Below are positions 25,852 through 34,769 of a stretch of DNA of 64,000 bases, piece by piece (positions within the stretch are counted from its first letter, which is position 1; each line of letters starts with the position of its first letter). A model generated the notes under the pieces. It did not search any database, was not told the DNA's origin, and was given only the letters and a program-made list of their open reading frames with translations. This DNA comes from Azospirillum sp. 412522 (GTDB lineage: Bacteria > Pseudomonadota > Alphaproteobacteria > Azospirillales > Azospirillaceae). Both the position numbers and the translations under genes were made by a program. The stretch lies in NCBI RefSeq assembly GCF_019805165.1, contig NZ_RWIJ01000021.1, positions 53,335 through 117,334 on the forward strand. Direction: 5' to 3'.

Positions 25852-27801
25852 CTACTGGCCGATCGCCGCCCTGATCTCGTCGAGCGCGTCGGGGTTGCTC
25901 AGGGCGGTCAGGTCGCCGGCCGGGCGGTTCTGGTAGATGCTGCGGATCACGCGCCGCATGCTCTTGCTGGTGCGCGTCTTGGGGATCTGGGTCACCACAT
26001 GGACCTTCTCGGGCCGGAAGGGTTTGCCGAGCCGCAGTTCGATGTGTTTCCCGACCGCCGCCGACAGCGCCGCGTCGTCGCGCGCCCCGTCCGTTGCTGG
26101 AACCACGAAGACCACCAGCTTCTGCCCCTTGACGGCGTCGTCCACCCCGATGGCCGCGGCCTCCGCGATGCCGGGCAGTTCCAGCAGCACGTCCTCCACC
26201 TCCGCCGGCCCCAGCCGCTTGCCTGCGACCTTCAAGGTGTCGTCCGAGCGCCCGCGCAGGAAATGATTGCCTTCGCCGTCCCGCATCGCCAGATCGCCGT
26301 GGATCCACATGCCGGGAATGGTCCGCCAGTAGGTATCGAGATAGCGTTCGCGGTCCTGCCAGAAGGCCTTGGTCATGCCGATGAAGGGGCCGAGGACCGC
26401 CAGTTCGCCGACCTGACCGGTCAGGCTGCGCCCGGTCTCATCGACCACGTCCACCACGATTCCCGGCGTTGCCGTGTTGAAGCCCGACGGAACGATCGGC
26501 TTGACCACGACGCTGGACAGCAGGGCCCCCGATACCTCGGTGCCGCCGGTATAGTTGATGACCGGTGCCGTCCCATGGCCGAAATTCTGCTGGTACCACT
26601 GGAAATGCTCGGGGTCGATGCCCTCGCCGGCGGTGATGAGCAGCCGCACGCTCGACAGGTCGCCCTGCATCGACACCGCCGCATTGGCGGCCAGTCCGCG
26701 GATCAGGGTCGGTGAGGAGCCGTAATGGGTGATGCGGTGCCGTTCGATCAGCCGCGACATGCGCGACCAGTCCGGAAAGTCGGGGGCGCCGTCATAGCAG
26801 ACCAGCGTCGCTCCCCGCATCAGCGCCGTGGTGGCGACCAGCGAGCCGGCGATCCAGCCCATGTCCGCCGGCCAGCAGAACACGTCCCCCCGCCCGACAT
26901 TGAAATGGACCGCGGCGTCGTGTGCGATCCTGATCGGGAAGCCGCCGTGGGTGTGAACGGCCCCCTTGGGCTTTCCCGTGGTGCCGGAGGTGTAGATGAT
27001 CATGAAGGGATCGTCGGGCGACATGCGCGCCGGCTCCGTCGTGGCGTGCGCCGCCCCGGATGCCGATACGGCATTCCAATCGTGCCACCCCGCGGGCAGT
27101 TCCTCGTCCGCCGACCGCCGCTTGACGATGATGCTGTTCAGGTCAGGGAGGCTCGCCGCCGCCTCGCGCAGATGCGCCAGCACGCCGACCCAGCGGCCGC
27201 GCCGGTGGAAGCCCGTGGTGCCGAGCAGCGCCGTCGCCGAGCAGGAGGCTAGCCGCGCCACGATCGCGTCGATGCCGAAGCCGCTGAACAGCGGCACGGC
27301 GATGGCGCCGATATGGGAGAGCGCCAGCAGGGAGACGATGCTTTCAATGCCGGTTTCCATCAGCAAGCCGACACGGTCGCCGCGTCCGATGCCCAGGGCC
27401 GCAAGCCCGCCGGCGAAGCGGCCGACCGCTTCCGGCAATTCCCTGTAGGGAATGCTGCCGACGGTGCCGTCCTCGTGTTCGGCAACGATGGCCGGACGAT
27501 CGCGCAGGTCGGGATCGGCGGCACGGGCCAGAATCGAATCGACCCAGTTCAGTTCGCCGCCGACAAACCAGCGCGGGAATTCCTTCCCGTCGCTGAGATC
27601 GACCAGCCGGTCGTAGGGACGTTGCCAGACGACGCCGCAATAGTCGGTCACCGTCCTCCAATACCGCTCGGGCTCGTCGATCGACAAGCGGTAGAGCGCA
27701 TCGTAATCCGATACGCCGAGCAGCCTGCCCAGTTCGGTGACCTTTGCGGATTCGATGTCTTTCGCGCTGGGCGTCCAAACACCCGATTGCTCTTTCGTCA
27801 C
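25852..27801 (-). CDS. AMP-forming acyl-CoA synthetase (acetyl-CoA synthetase-like superfamily)
   Basis: A 649-residue ligase that activates a carboxylic acid with ATP and CoA. It has the N-terminal cap typical of Acs-like enzymes (RYWRTVTDYCGVVWQRPYD), the P-loop-like YTSGTTGKPKGAVHTHGG, motif FCWPADMGWIAG, INYTGGTEVSGALL, the YWRTIPGMWIHGDLAMRDGEGN hinge region, and TSKSMRRVIR containing the catalytic Lys near the end. I placed the start at GTG 27801 because GGAGGG lies five bases upstream; an upstream GTG at 27816 overlaps that site. In one transcript with the liv importer, it probably activates the imported acid. Confidence 0.92.
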   Translation of the reverse strand: MTKEQSGVWTPSAKDIESAKVTELGRLLGVSDYDALYRLSIDEPERYWRTVTDYCGVVWQRPYDRLVDLSDGKEFPRWFVGGELNWVDSILARAADPDLRDRPAIVAEHEDGTVGSIPYRELPEAVGRFAGGLAALGIGRGDRVGLLMETGIESIVSLLALSHIGAIAVPLFSGFGIDAIVARLASCSATALLGTTGFHRRGRWVGVLAHLREAAASLPDLNSIIVKRRSADEELPAGWHDWNAVSASGAAHATTEPARMSPDDPFMIIYTSGTTGKPKGAVHTHGGFPIRIAHDAAVHFNVGRGDVFCWPADMGWIAGSLVATTALMRGATLVCYDGAPDFPDWSRMSRLIERHRITHYGSSPTLIRGLAANAAVSMQGDLSSVRLLITAGEGIDPEHFQWYQQNFGHGTAPVINYTGGTEVSGALLSSVVVKPIVPSGFNTATPGIVVDVVDETGRSLTGQVGELAVLGPFIGMTKAFWQDRERYLDTYWRTIPGMWIHGDLAMRDGEGNHFLRGRSDDTLKVAGKRLGPAEVEDVLLELPGIAEAAAIGVDDAVKGQKLVVFVVPATDGARDDAALSAAVGKHIELRLGKPFRPEKVHVVTQIPKTRTSKSMRRVIRSIYQNRPAGDLTALSNPDALDEIRAAIGQ

Positions 27802-27896
27802 AGACGCCCTCCACACTGGCTGTTCACTTCAGTCATCGAACAGTTTGTCCCTCAAATGAATAGTATGCCATGGCCCGCTCCCCTGGCGGAGCGGCC

Positions 27897-28619
27897 TCAG
27901 ATGCCGAGATAGGCCCGCCGGACCGTCTCGCTGCGTGCCAGCGCGGCGGACTCGTCCTCGGCCACGATGCCGCCGTTTTCGAGGATGTAGCCGTAGTCGG
28001 CGATCGACAGCGCAACCTCGGCGTTCTGCTCCACCAGAAGGACGTCGACGCCGGATCGCCCGATCGCCTTGACGATTTCGGCGATATCGTCGACCACCGC
28101 CGGCGCCAGCCCGATGGTGGGCTCGTCGAGCAGCAGAATCCTGGGCGCGCTCATCAGCGCCCGGCCGACGGCGACCATCTGCTGCTGACCGCCGCTGAGG
28201 CTGCCGACCGGGGTGGACAGCCGGTCGCGCAGCGCCGGGAAATAGTCCAGCATGCGCGCGAAATCCTCGCCCACCCGCAGCCTGTCCTTGCGCCGGTAGG
28301 CGCCGAGCTCGAGATTCTCGCGGACGGTCATGCTGCCGAACAGCCGGCGTCCCTCCGGGACCAGCGACAGGCCGCGCACGACGATCTCGTCGGCGGGCAG
28401 GCCGGTGATCGGCTTGCCGAACAGGCTGACGCTGCCGGCGCGAGGCTTCACCAGACCGCAGACCGCCTTCATGATCGTCGATTTGCCGGCCCCGTTGGCG
28501 CCGATGATCGTGGCGATCCGCCCCTTGCGCAGCGCCAGCGATACGCCGCGCAGAGCGGGAACCACGCCGAAATCGACGCTGAGATCCGTGATCTCCAGGG
28601 AAAGTTCAGTGGGCGTCAT
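27897..28619 (-). CDS. livF: HAAT ABC transporter ATPase, LivF (second system)
   Basis: 240 residues. Walker A GANGAGKST, VRGLSLVPEGRRLFGSMTVRENLELGAY, signature LSGGQQQMVAVGRALM, Walker B ILLLDEPTIGLAP, H-loop-region VLLVEQNAEVAL: a fully standard LivF, unlike the first system whose H-loop residues differ. Its start lies 14 bases inside livG. A 95-base gap precedes the acyl-CoA ligase. Part of a run CoA-transferase, livH, livM, livG, livF, ligase, SDR, hydratase. Confidence 0.93.
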   Translation of the reverse strand: MTPTELSLEITDLSVDFGVVPALRGVSLALRKGRIATIIGANGAGKSTIMKAVCGLVKPRAGSVSLFGKPITGLPADEIVVRGLSLVPEGRRLFGSMTVRENLELGAYRRKDRLRVGEDFARMLDYFPALRDRLSTPVGSLSGGQQQMVAVGRALMSAPRILLLDEPTIGLAPAVVDDIAEIVKAIGRSGVDVLLVEQNAEVALSIADYGYILENGGIVAEDESAALARSETVRRAYLGI

Positions 28620-29352
28620 GGCGCTTTCCCAGATAGGCGGAGATGACGGCTTCGTCGCGGCCGATTTCCGCCGGCGTGCCGCTGGCGAGCTTCTGGCCGT
28701 GGTGAAGGACGACGATCCGGTCGCAGACCTGCATGACCGCCTTCATGTTGTGCTCGACCAGCAGGATCGAACTGCCGTCCTCGTCCCGGATCGAGCGAAA
28801 GAGGTCCAGGATGCCGGCGACCTCCGACTGGTTCAGCCCGGTCAAGGGCTCGTCCAGGCAAAGCAGCCGTGGCCCGGTGGCGACGGCGATGCCGATGCTG
28901 ACCAGCCGCTGGAGACCGTGCGGCAGGTTGCCCGCCCTTTCGTCGAGGTAGGGTGTGAGGCGCAGACGCTTCGCCGTCTCCGCCACACGGTCGCGACGCA
29001 AGTCGCCACGCGCCTGCGGCAGCGCCCCCACCGCGCCGACCAGCAGATTGTCGCGCACCGTCATGCCGCGCATCAGGCTGCCGTGCTGGAAGGTCCGGAC
29101 CAGGCCCAGCCGGCTGATCTGCTCGGGCGGCCGGCCGGTGACGTCTCGCCCGCCGATGAACAGGCGTCCGGCCGTCGGCTTGTGAAAGCCGCTGATCAGG
29201 TTGAACGTCGTGCTCTTGCCGGCGCCATTGGGGCCGATCAGGCCGAGGATCTCGTTGGGGCAGATGTCCATGTCGAGATTGGAAACCGCCAGCAGGCCGC
29301 CGAAACGGCGGGTCAGGGCTTCGGTTCGCAGAAGTGCGGTGGTGTCGCTCAT
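28606..29352 (-). CDS. livG: HAAT ABC transporter ATPase, LivG (second system)
   Basis: 248 residues. Walker A GPNGAGKST, LVRTFQHGSLMRGMTVRDNLLVGA, a signature region LPHGLQRLVSIGIAVATGP (PHG in place of SGG, as in many LivG), Walker B RLLCLDEPLTGLN, and H-loop ILLVEHNMKAVM. Overlaps livM by four bases and livF by 14. Lacks the long C-terminal extension some LivG have. Confidence 0.93.
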   Translation of the reverse strand: MSDTTALLRTEALTRRFGGLLAVSNLDMDICPNEILGLIGPNGAGKSTTFNLISGFHKPTAGRLFIGGRDVTGRPPEQISRLGLVRTFQHGSLMRGMTVRDNLLVGAVGALPQARGDLRRDRVAETAKRLRLTPYLDERAGNLPHGLQRLVSIGIAVATGPRLLCLDEPLTGLNQSEVAGILDLFRSIRDEDGSSILLVEHNMKAVMQVCDRIVVLHHGQKLASGTPAEIGRDEAVISAYLGKRHDAH

Positions 29353-30305
29353 TGTCCACGAGCCTCCCGAACGGCCGGGGCGGAAGCGGCCGGCCTGCCC
29401 GGCCGGCGCAGGAGTCCCTCGATCGTGCCGACGATCCCCTTGGGCATGATCAGCACCGACAGCACGATCGCAGCGCCGTAAAAGACATGTTCCCCTGCCC
29501 CGAAGCTCAGCGCGACGCTGCCGAGAAGGATCAGGAGCGCGGCGCCGGCGATCGGTCCGAAGATCGACTCCTCGCCACCGACCTTCAGGTAGGCGAGCGC
29601 CATGATCGAGAGCAGAACACCGAAATCGCCGGGGCTGATGACGGTGTTGGCGAAGGCCTGCAGCGACCCCGCGATCCCGGCGGTGAAGCAGGCGATGGCG
29701 AAGCAGATCACCTTCGCCCGGTGCACGTTGATGCCGACCGTCCGCACCACCGCGTCATTGTCGCGGATGGCGGTCAGAACCTTGCCGAAGTCGGACCGCT
29801 CCACGGCATGGAGCCCGACCAGCATCACGACGACCGTGGTCATGACGAAGGTGCCGTACCAGGCGTCCATGCCGGCCGGCGGAAAGATGCCGACCATTCC
29901 GGAATTCCCGCCGAGCCAGTCGATCTGCGTGCAGCAAAGCCGCAAGACTTCGGCGAAGGCGAACCCGATCAGTTTGAAATAGGGTCCTTTGATCCGCAGC
30001 GTGACATAGCCGAACAGGATGCTGACCAGGGCGGCCATGACGCCGGCGGCCAGGATCGCCGGCAGGAAGGGCAGCCCGAAGCGGGTCGTCAGCAGGCCGG
30101 CGGTATAGGCACCGATGCTGACGAAGGCCGCGGTGCCGAAGTTGAGCTCGCCGAACAGCAGGACCATCCGAAGGCTGGCGGCGATCAGCGCGGCGATGGC
30201 GATCCAGTTCAGCAGGCTCGACGCATAGGACGCCGGGAGCAATGCCGCCAGCGCGATGGCGAGGACGGCCGGAGCGCCGGCTTTCAAAATCGCTTGCTTA
30301 TCCAT
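29349..30305 (-). CDS. livM: HAAT ABC transporter permease, LivM (second system)
   Basis: 318-residue permease with about eight to nine membrane segments. LRMVLLFGELNFGTAAFVSIGAYTAG is the family motif (about 45-70); the cytoplasmic loop TAIRDNDAVVRTVGINVHRAK (about 185-205) is the ATPase-coupling segment, followed by GIAGSLQAFANTVISPGDFG. Overlaps livH by eight bases and livG by four, so all four transporter genes are translationally coupled. Confidence 0.9.
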   Translation of the reverse strand: MDKQAILKAGAPAVLAIALAALLPASYASSLLNWIAIAALIAASLRMVLLFGELNFGTAAFVSIGAYTAGLLTTRFGLPFLPAILAAGVMAALVSILFGYVTLRIKGPYFKLIGFAFAEVLRLCCTQIDWLGGNSGMVGIFPPAGMDAWYGTFVMTTVVVMLVGLHAVERSDFGKVLTAIRDNDAVVRTVGINVHRAKVICFAIACFTAGIAGSLQAFANTVISPGDFGVLLSIMALAYLKVGGEESIFGPIAGAALLILLGSVALSFGAGEHVFYGAAIVLSVLIMPKGIVGTIEGLLRRPGRPAASAPAVREARGQ

Positions 30306-31173
30306 GTCCCATCAACCCCTGGGGCCTGACCAGCAGGACCACCATGACCAGCGCGAAGATGGCGATGCTTGCCCGCGACGGATCGAAGAAGTAGCCGCCG
30401 ACGCTCTCGACAAGCGCGATGAACAGGCTGCCGATGATGGCGCCCGGAATGCTCCCCAGCCCGCCGACGATCACGGCGATGAACCCCTTGATCAGGTAGT
30501 CGGAGCCCAGCGTCGTGGTGACCACCGAGACCGGCGCGATCAGGGCGCCGGCGACCGCCGCCAGCAGCGTCGCGATCATGAAGCCGTGCCGGGCGATGCG
30601 TTGATAGGGGATGCCCTGAAGCATCGCCGCCTCATGGTCGATCGACGCCGCGCGCAGGGCCTTGCCCATCGGCGTCAACGCCAGCGCCGCATAGAGCAGG
30701 CCGGTCAGGACCATGGCGACGAAGCAGAGCAGGAGGCGCTGGGTGGTGAGCGACGCGCCGAAGACCGACACCGTACCGTCGATGATCGGCGGGACAGATC
30801 GCACCGCACCGCCGAAGACCTCGAGGTACAGCCCTTCGAGCAGCAGGATCAGGCCGAGCGACAGAATGAAGGACCCCACGAAGTCGTGCTGAAGGCGCCT
30901 GAACCCCCACTGGTAGGTGACGAGGCCCAGCAGCAGCGAGGCGGCGATGCCGGCCGCGGCGGAGCCGGCGAAGGCCGCCGGCAGCGGCAGGCCGGCGGAA
31001 GCCAGGTACGGCATCACCACCGCGACGACCAGAGCCGAGAGGGTAAAGAACTGGCCATGCGCGAAATTGACGATGCGCATGATTCCGAAGGTCAGGGTCA
31101 GGCCAAGGGAGAACAGCACATAGATGGCGCCGATCTGAAGCCCCGTGGCAATGATTTGGAATGCGGTCTGCAT
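30298..31173 (-). CDS. livH: HAAT ABC transporter permease, LivH (second system)
   Basis: 291 residues, MQTAFQIIATGLQIGAIYVL. LTLTFGIMRIVNFAHGQFFTL is the LivH signature, KALRAASIDHEAAMLQGIPYQRI the cytoplasmic coupling loop, and FIAVIVGGLGSIPGAIIGSL the C-terminal motif. The ATG at 31173 was preferred over a longer in-frame extension that reads as arginine-rich. The 79-base gap to the upstream CoA-transferase contains nothing I recognise as a terminator. Confidence 0.9.
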   Translation of the reverse strand: MQTAFQIIATGLQIGAIYVLFSLGLTLTFGIMRIVNFAHGQFFTLSALVVAVVMPYLASAGLPLPAAFAGSAAAGIAASLLLGLVTYQWGFRRLQHDFVGSFILSLGLILLLEGLYLEVFGGAVRSVPPIIDGTVSVFGASLTTQRLLLCFVAMVLTGLLYAALALTPMGKALRAASIDHEAAMLQGIPYQRIARHGFMIATLLAAVAGALIAPVSVVTTTLGSDYLIKGFIAVIVGGLGSIPGAIIGSLFIALVESVGGYFFDPSRASIAIFALVMVVLLVRPQGLMGHG

Positions 31174-31252
31174 GCCGCATACTCCTTGGCTGCGGGCGCG
31201 ATGCACCGGCCGGCGACGGGTGCAGGGGGGATGGCTTCTGCAGATAGTCGCG

Positions 31253-32455
31253 TCAAACGACGCCTTTATTCCGGTAGTCGGCGATTTCACGATCGCCGTA
31301 CCCCAAACCCTTCAAGATATCGTCGGTATCCGCCCCCAGCGCCGGCGCCGGTCGCCGCTCCGGCCGCGAAGCCGCCGTCAGCCTTGCCGTCGGCGCCACG
31401 AGCGGAATTGCGGCGGAAAGCCCAGGCGGCTGCACCCAGTCGAAATGCCCTCCTTCGGCATTCTGAGGCTCGACCAGCGCCTCGGCGGGCGACAGAAGCC
31501 GGCAGCCCGGGACACGGGCTTCCCGCAATTCGGCCAGACACTCCGCACTGGTCCGCGGCGCACACCAGTCCGCAACGATCGCGCTCAGGACCTCGCCGTG
31601 CTCGCCGCGTCCGATGTCGTTGGCGAAGCGCGGGTCGTCGATCAGCCCCGGCGCTCCGATGAGCCGTGCCAAGCGCTCGAACATGTCCTGCCCGATCACC
31701 TGCACGAACACCCACCCGTCGCGCGTTACGAAGAGATCGGACGGTCCCGAAATCGGACTGCGGTTGCCGGTCGCGGTTCGGGAACGGGCGCCGGAAGCCT
31801 CCTCGATCAGCACCGGATTCATGATGGCGAGCGCCGTCCCGAGCAGCGAGGCTTCGACCAATTGCCCCCTCCCCGTCCTGTACCGCGCCAGGATGGCCGC
31901 CAAGGCTCCATAGGCGGCGGAAATCCCGGTGCTGTAATCGACATAGGAGGTGGCCGACCGGAAGGGCTGGCCGGGCAGACCGGTCAAGGCCATCGCACCG
32001 CTCATCGCCTGACCGGTCACATCGAAGCCGATGCTGTCCTTGCGCGGCCCGCGCGAGCCGAAGGCGGTGATCGAGACCAGGATGATGTCCGGCTTCACCG
32101 CGCAGAGCGCCTCATAGTCCAATCCCAGGCGTTGCGCGGCCTTGGGCGGAAGGTTGACCACCGCAACGTCGCTGCCCGCCACGAGGCGGGTCAGGATGTC
32201 GCGCGCCCCCGGTTGCGTCAATTCGAGGGTCAGCGACCGCTTTCCGCTGTTCATCTGGTGATAGACGGCGCCCTCGCCGTCCGGGGTGAGCGGCATCACG
32301 TAGCGGTCGTCGTTGCCGCCGGGCCGCTCGATCCGGATGACCTCGGCGCCCAGGCCGGCCAGCATCGCCGCGCAATAGGGAGCGGCGATGTAGCGGCCGA
32401 AATCAAGGACGCGAACACCCTCCAGAACCCCGTTCATTCCCATATCCATGCCCAT
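31253..32455 (-). CDS. Family III CoA-transferase (CaiB/BaiF type)
   Basis: 400 residues. LEGVRVLDFGRYIAAPYCAAMLAGLGAEVIRIERPGGND is the family start, AVYHQMNSGKRSLTLEL follows, and SYVDYSTGISAAYGALAAILAR contains the catalytic Asp position (about residue 170). DLFVTRDGWVFVQVIGQDMFERL and the GCRLLSPAEAL region are typical of the second domain. It moves CoA between two acids without ATP. As first gene of the liv/ligase/SDR/hydratase unit, it gives the pathway a second way to activate a substrate besides the AMP-forming ligase. Four closely spaced in-frame ATGs make the exact start uncertain. Confidence 0.9.
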   Translation of the reverse strand: MGMDMGMNGVLEGVRVLDFGRYIAAPYCAAMLAGLGAEVIRIERPGGNDDRYVMPLTPDGEGAVYHQMNSGKRSLTLELTQPGARDILTRLVAGSDVAVVNLPPKAAQRLGLDYEALCAVKPDIILVSITAFGSRGPRKDSIGFDVTGQAMSGAMALTGLPGQPFRSATSYVDYSTGISAAYGALAAILARYRTGRGQLVEASLLGTALAIMNPVLIEEASGARSRTATGNRSPISGPSDLFVTRDGWVFVQVIGQDMFERLARLIGAPGLIDDPRFANDIGRGEHGEVLSAIVADWCAPRTSAECLAELREARVPGCRLLSPAEALVEPQNAEGGHFDWVQPPGLSAAIPLVAPTARLTAASRPERRPAPALGADTDDILKGLGYGDREIADYRNKGVV

Positions 32456-32590
32456 TCGCTCCGGCTTGGGGCTGCTCTTCCCAATAGAAGGATTTGCAAG
32501 ACGCTCCCGAGACCACCAAGTTTCTTTGACTAATATTTCCTATATCAAAGTCACATGAAGGAGTGATCATTCATTTTTCCTTGGTAACGG

Positions 32591-32605
32591 ATAGATAAAA
32601 TCTAT
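32591..32605. promoter_or_regulatory. LysR-type box ATAG-N7-CTAT before the CoA-transferase/liv operon
   Basis: ATAGATAAAATCTAT is a perfect 15-base dyad with the LysR-regulator T-N11-A pattern, 136 bases upstream of the CoA-transferase start in an AT-rich 272-base gap (32456-32727). A site of the same design lies before the neighbouring lysR gene at 33742. Confidence 0.55.
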
Positions 32606-32727
32606 GCGTCCCTCCGACAAAACTTTATCGTTGCATTTTTTGTCTTAATTATTTATCTTCAACAGGAGCGGAATTGGCAAACAATTCAGCCGAGAACCTG
32701 TTCCGGACAGGGGATCGGACACGCTGC

Positions 32728-33684
32728 TCATCGTGCGGCGGCAAGTTGAGCCCGCAGGTTGAAGCGGTTTATAGCCTCATCCAGAATTGTCCCGATCACC
32801 GATTCGACCTGAAGGCTGGCACTGCTCGCGGGCCGGTCGCCACGGCGCGCCAGATAGGCGGTCCGCTTCAGTGCCGGCTTCTCGATCGGAACCAGGATGA
32901 CGCGGCCATCATGGACCGCATCGAAACAGGCCGCATGCGAAAGGATCGTATAGGCGCTTGCCCGGTCCACCAGCTTCAGGATCTGCGCAAGCGAATCGAC
33001 CTCCATCACCACATTGGTCGCGGTGCCGGCCGAGCGGGCGTGGCGTTCGATGATCTCCCGCAGCCCATGGGGGCGGCTCGGCAGCACGAGCGGCAGCTTG
33101 CAGACGTCGGAAAAGCTGCATCCTTCGACAGCGACGCCATCGACGACCTCCGCCGACGGCCAGTGATCGGGTGCGGTGACAAGGTACAGTTCTTCGTTGA
33201 GCAGCGGCTTGACGATGAGCTGGTCGGAGTCGGGCGGGTCGTAGAGACAGGCGATGTCGACATGCCCCGACGTCAGCCAGTCGAGAACATAGCCCGACAT
33301 GGATTCGATGATGCGCAGGCGGACGGCAGGAAAATCGTTGCGGACCGTCTCGGCGAGCGGCACGCTCAACAGAAGGGCCATCGAAGGCGGCAGGCCGATG
33401 GAAACGGCGCCCCCGGCGTTGGTTCCCCCCAGGTTCCTGACCTCCTGCACGGCGACATCGACGTTATGCAGGATGTCCCGGCTGTGACGGGCCAGCGCCG
33501 CGCCGGCCTCCGTCAGGCGCGTACCGCGGGGGGTCCGCACCATCAACTGCACGTCCAGTTCCCTTTCGAGCTTCCCAAGGACATCCGACAGGGATGGCTG
33601 GGCGATGCCAAGACGCGCAGCGGCAGCGGATACCGACCGGTGATCGACGATGGACAGAAAATAGCTCATCTGCCGAAATTCCAT
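32728..33684 (-). CDS. LysR-family transcriptional regulator
   Basis: 318 residues. The N-terminal winged helix-turn-helix is typical: MEFRQMSYFLSIVDHRSVSAA, then LGIAQPSLSDVLGKLERELDVQLMVRTPRGTRLTEAG. The C-terminal effector domain follows (VSIGLPPSMALLLSVPLA to the end), close in style to the Nac/Cbl-like group by eye. A strong GGGAGGA ribosome site precedes ATG 33684. It lies directly upstream of, and in the same direction as, the CoA-transferase/liv operon and divergent from the IclR gene. Both promoter regions have an ATAG-N7-YTAT box, which makes it the likely regulator. Confidence 0.92.
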   Translation of the reverse strand: MEFRQMSYFLSIVDHRSVSAAAARLGIAQPSLSDVLGKLERELDVQLMVRTPRGTRLTEAGAALARHSRDILHNVDVAVQEVRNLGGTNAGGAVSIGLPPSMALLLSVPLAETVRNDFPAVRLRIIESMSGYVLDWLTSGHVDIACLYDPPDSDQLIVKPLLNEELYLVTAPDHWPSAEVVDGVAVEGCSFSDVCKLPLVLPSRPHGLREIIERHARSAGTATNVVMEVDSLAQILKLVDRASAYTILSHAACFDAVHDGRVILVPIEKPALKRTAYLARRGDRPASSASLQVESVIGTILDEAINRFNLRAQLAAAR

Positions 33685-33741
33685 GCTCTTCCTCCCTTGC
33701 CGGAAACTTTGTTATCGCCGAATATTTTAAGAAGACCCCCG

Positions 33742-33756
33742 ATAGTCTTCATTTAT
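33742..33756. promoter_or_regulatory. LysR-type box ATAG-N7-TTAT in the lysR/iclR divergent region
   Basis: ATAGTCTTCATTTAT (33742-33756) sits 58 bases before the lysR start and about 88 before the iclR start. It has the T-N11-A pattern and shares ATAG and YTAT half-sites with the box at 32591. This is the usual place for LysR autoregulation. Confidence 0.45.
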
Positions 33757-33843
33757 CCGGCCATTATTTGTCATGTCGATCAAGCTGAGCTTGACTTCTT
33801 CTTTCGCGCCGATGATGCTGCCGACGAGTTCCGAGGGCATGTC

Positions 33844-34704
33844 ATGGCCCGTTCGGTTTGCATTGATCAACCGACGATCAGGGAGGCTATCATTCAGAAT
33901 ACGGAAGATCAATCGGTATATGGAAATGATGCGACGCCCGCCTCGAAGGATGTCGGGGCGGTCGTGAACGCCGTCCATATTCTTCGCTTCCTCTCCAGCG
34001 CGACGGCGCCGGTGGGGGTGGCTGCCGTCGCCCGCGGGACGGGGATCAGCCCGAGCACCTGTTTCAACATCCTGCGCACGCTGGCGCGAGCCCGCTTCGT
34101 CGCCTTCCACAGCGCGGACAAGAGCTACACGCTGGGCCTGGCGGTGGCGGAAATGGCTGCGGGAATGATCGGGATCGGCCATGCGGAGCTGATCCGTCCG
34201 GAACTGGAGCGGCTGGCCCTCAACTATGACATGCTGATCGTGCTGTGGCGGGTCACCGAGAACGGGCATCTCGTGCTGATCGACCGGGCCCACAGCCACA
34301 CGGCAGTCAGGGTCGAGATGCGGATCGGGCTTCGCGTGCCCCAGCTGATCGGCGCGATTGGCCGCTGCGTCGCGGCGGCGCTTGACCTGCCGTCTTCCGA
34401 GCTGCGGCGACGTTTCTCGACCTTGCGCTGGCAATCGCCTCCCAGTTTCGAGACCTATGCGGCGGACGTCGCCGTCGCGCGCGAGCGCGGGTGGGCAATC
34501 GACAATGGCCAGCTCTATCGGGGAATCATCACGGTCGCAGCGCTGGTGACCGACGCAAACCGCCAGCCGCGGTTCGGGCTCAGCGGCATCACGATTTCCG
34601 GCCAGCACTCCCTGGAGCGGCTGGCGGAGTTGGGAAACGACCTCCGCGATGTGGCGGAGGTCGTCGGTCGGTCACTCTTCCTCGGAACAGCCGGTGTTCA
34701 GTGA
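33844..34704 (+). CDS. IclR-family transcriptional regulator
   Basis: 286 residues. After a 35-residue head the winged helix-turn-helix reads VVNAVHILRFLSSATAPVGV and ARGTGISPSTCFNILRTLARARFV (about residues 40-78). The IclR effector domain follows, with SYTLGLAVAEMAAGM, RVTENGHLVLIDRA, and GRCVAAALDLPSSEL. The usual GKA..A motif is GRCVAAA. It regulates some acid-catabolic unit here; candidates are the FAD oxidoreductase/binding-protein pair with which it converges, or the divergent genes. Confidence 0.9.
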   Translation: MARSVCIDQPTIREAIIQNTEDQSVYGNDATPASKDVGAVVNAVHILRFLSSATAPVGVAAVARGTGISPSTCFNILRTLARARFVAFHSADKSYTLGLAVAEMAAGMIGIGHAELIRPELERLALNYDMLIVLWRVTENGHLVLIDRAHSHTAVRVEMRIGLRVPQLIGAIGRCVAAALDLPSSELRRRFSTLRWQSPPSFETYAADVAVARERGWAIDNGQLYRGIITVAALVTDANRQPRFGLSGITISGQHSLERLAELGNDLRDVAEVVGRSLFLGTAGVQ

Positions 34705-34740
34705 ATGCTGTTCAGGATGGAGAATGCGTCGATTTTCCGA

Positions 34741-34758
34741 GGCCTGCTGCGGCAGGCC
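34741..34758. terminator. Short hairpin between convergent genes
   Basis: GGCCTGC (34741-34747) and GCAGGCC (34752-34758) pair around TGCG in the 65 bases between the IclR stop and the binding-protein stop. TTTTCC precedes it, so on the minus strand it is followed by GGAAAA, giving little terminator support in that direction. Confidence 0.45.
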
Positions 34759-34769
34759 CCGAACCATCC

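Noticed and set aside
32674..33843. Long in-frame plus-strand extension upstream of the IclR start
   Set aside because: It runs antisense through the LysR gene and is not IclR-like; the regulator's own length is met from 33844.
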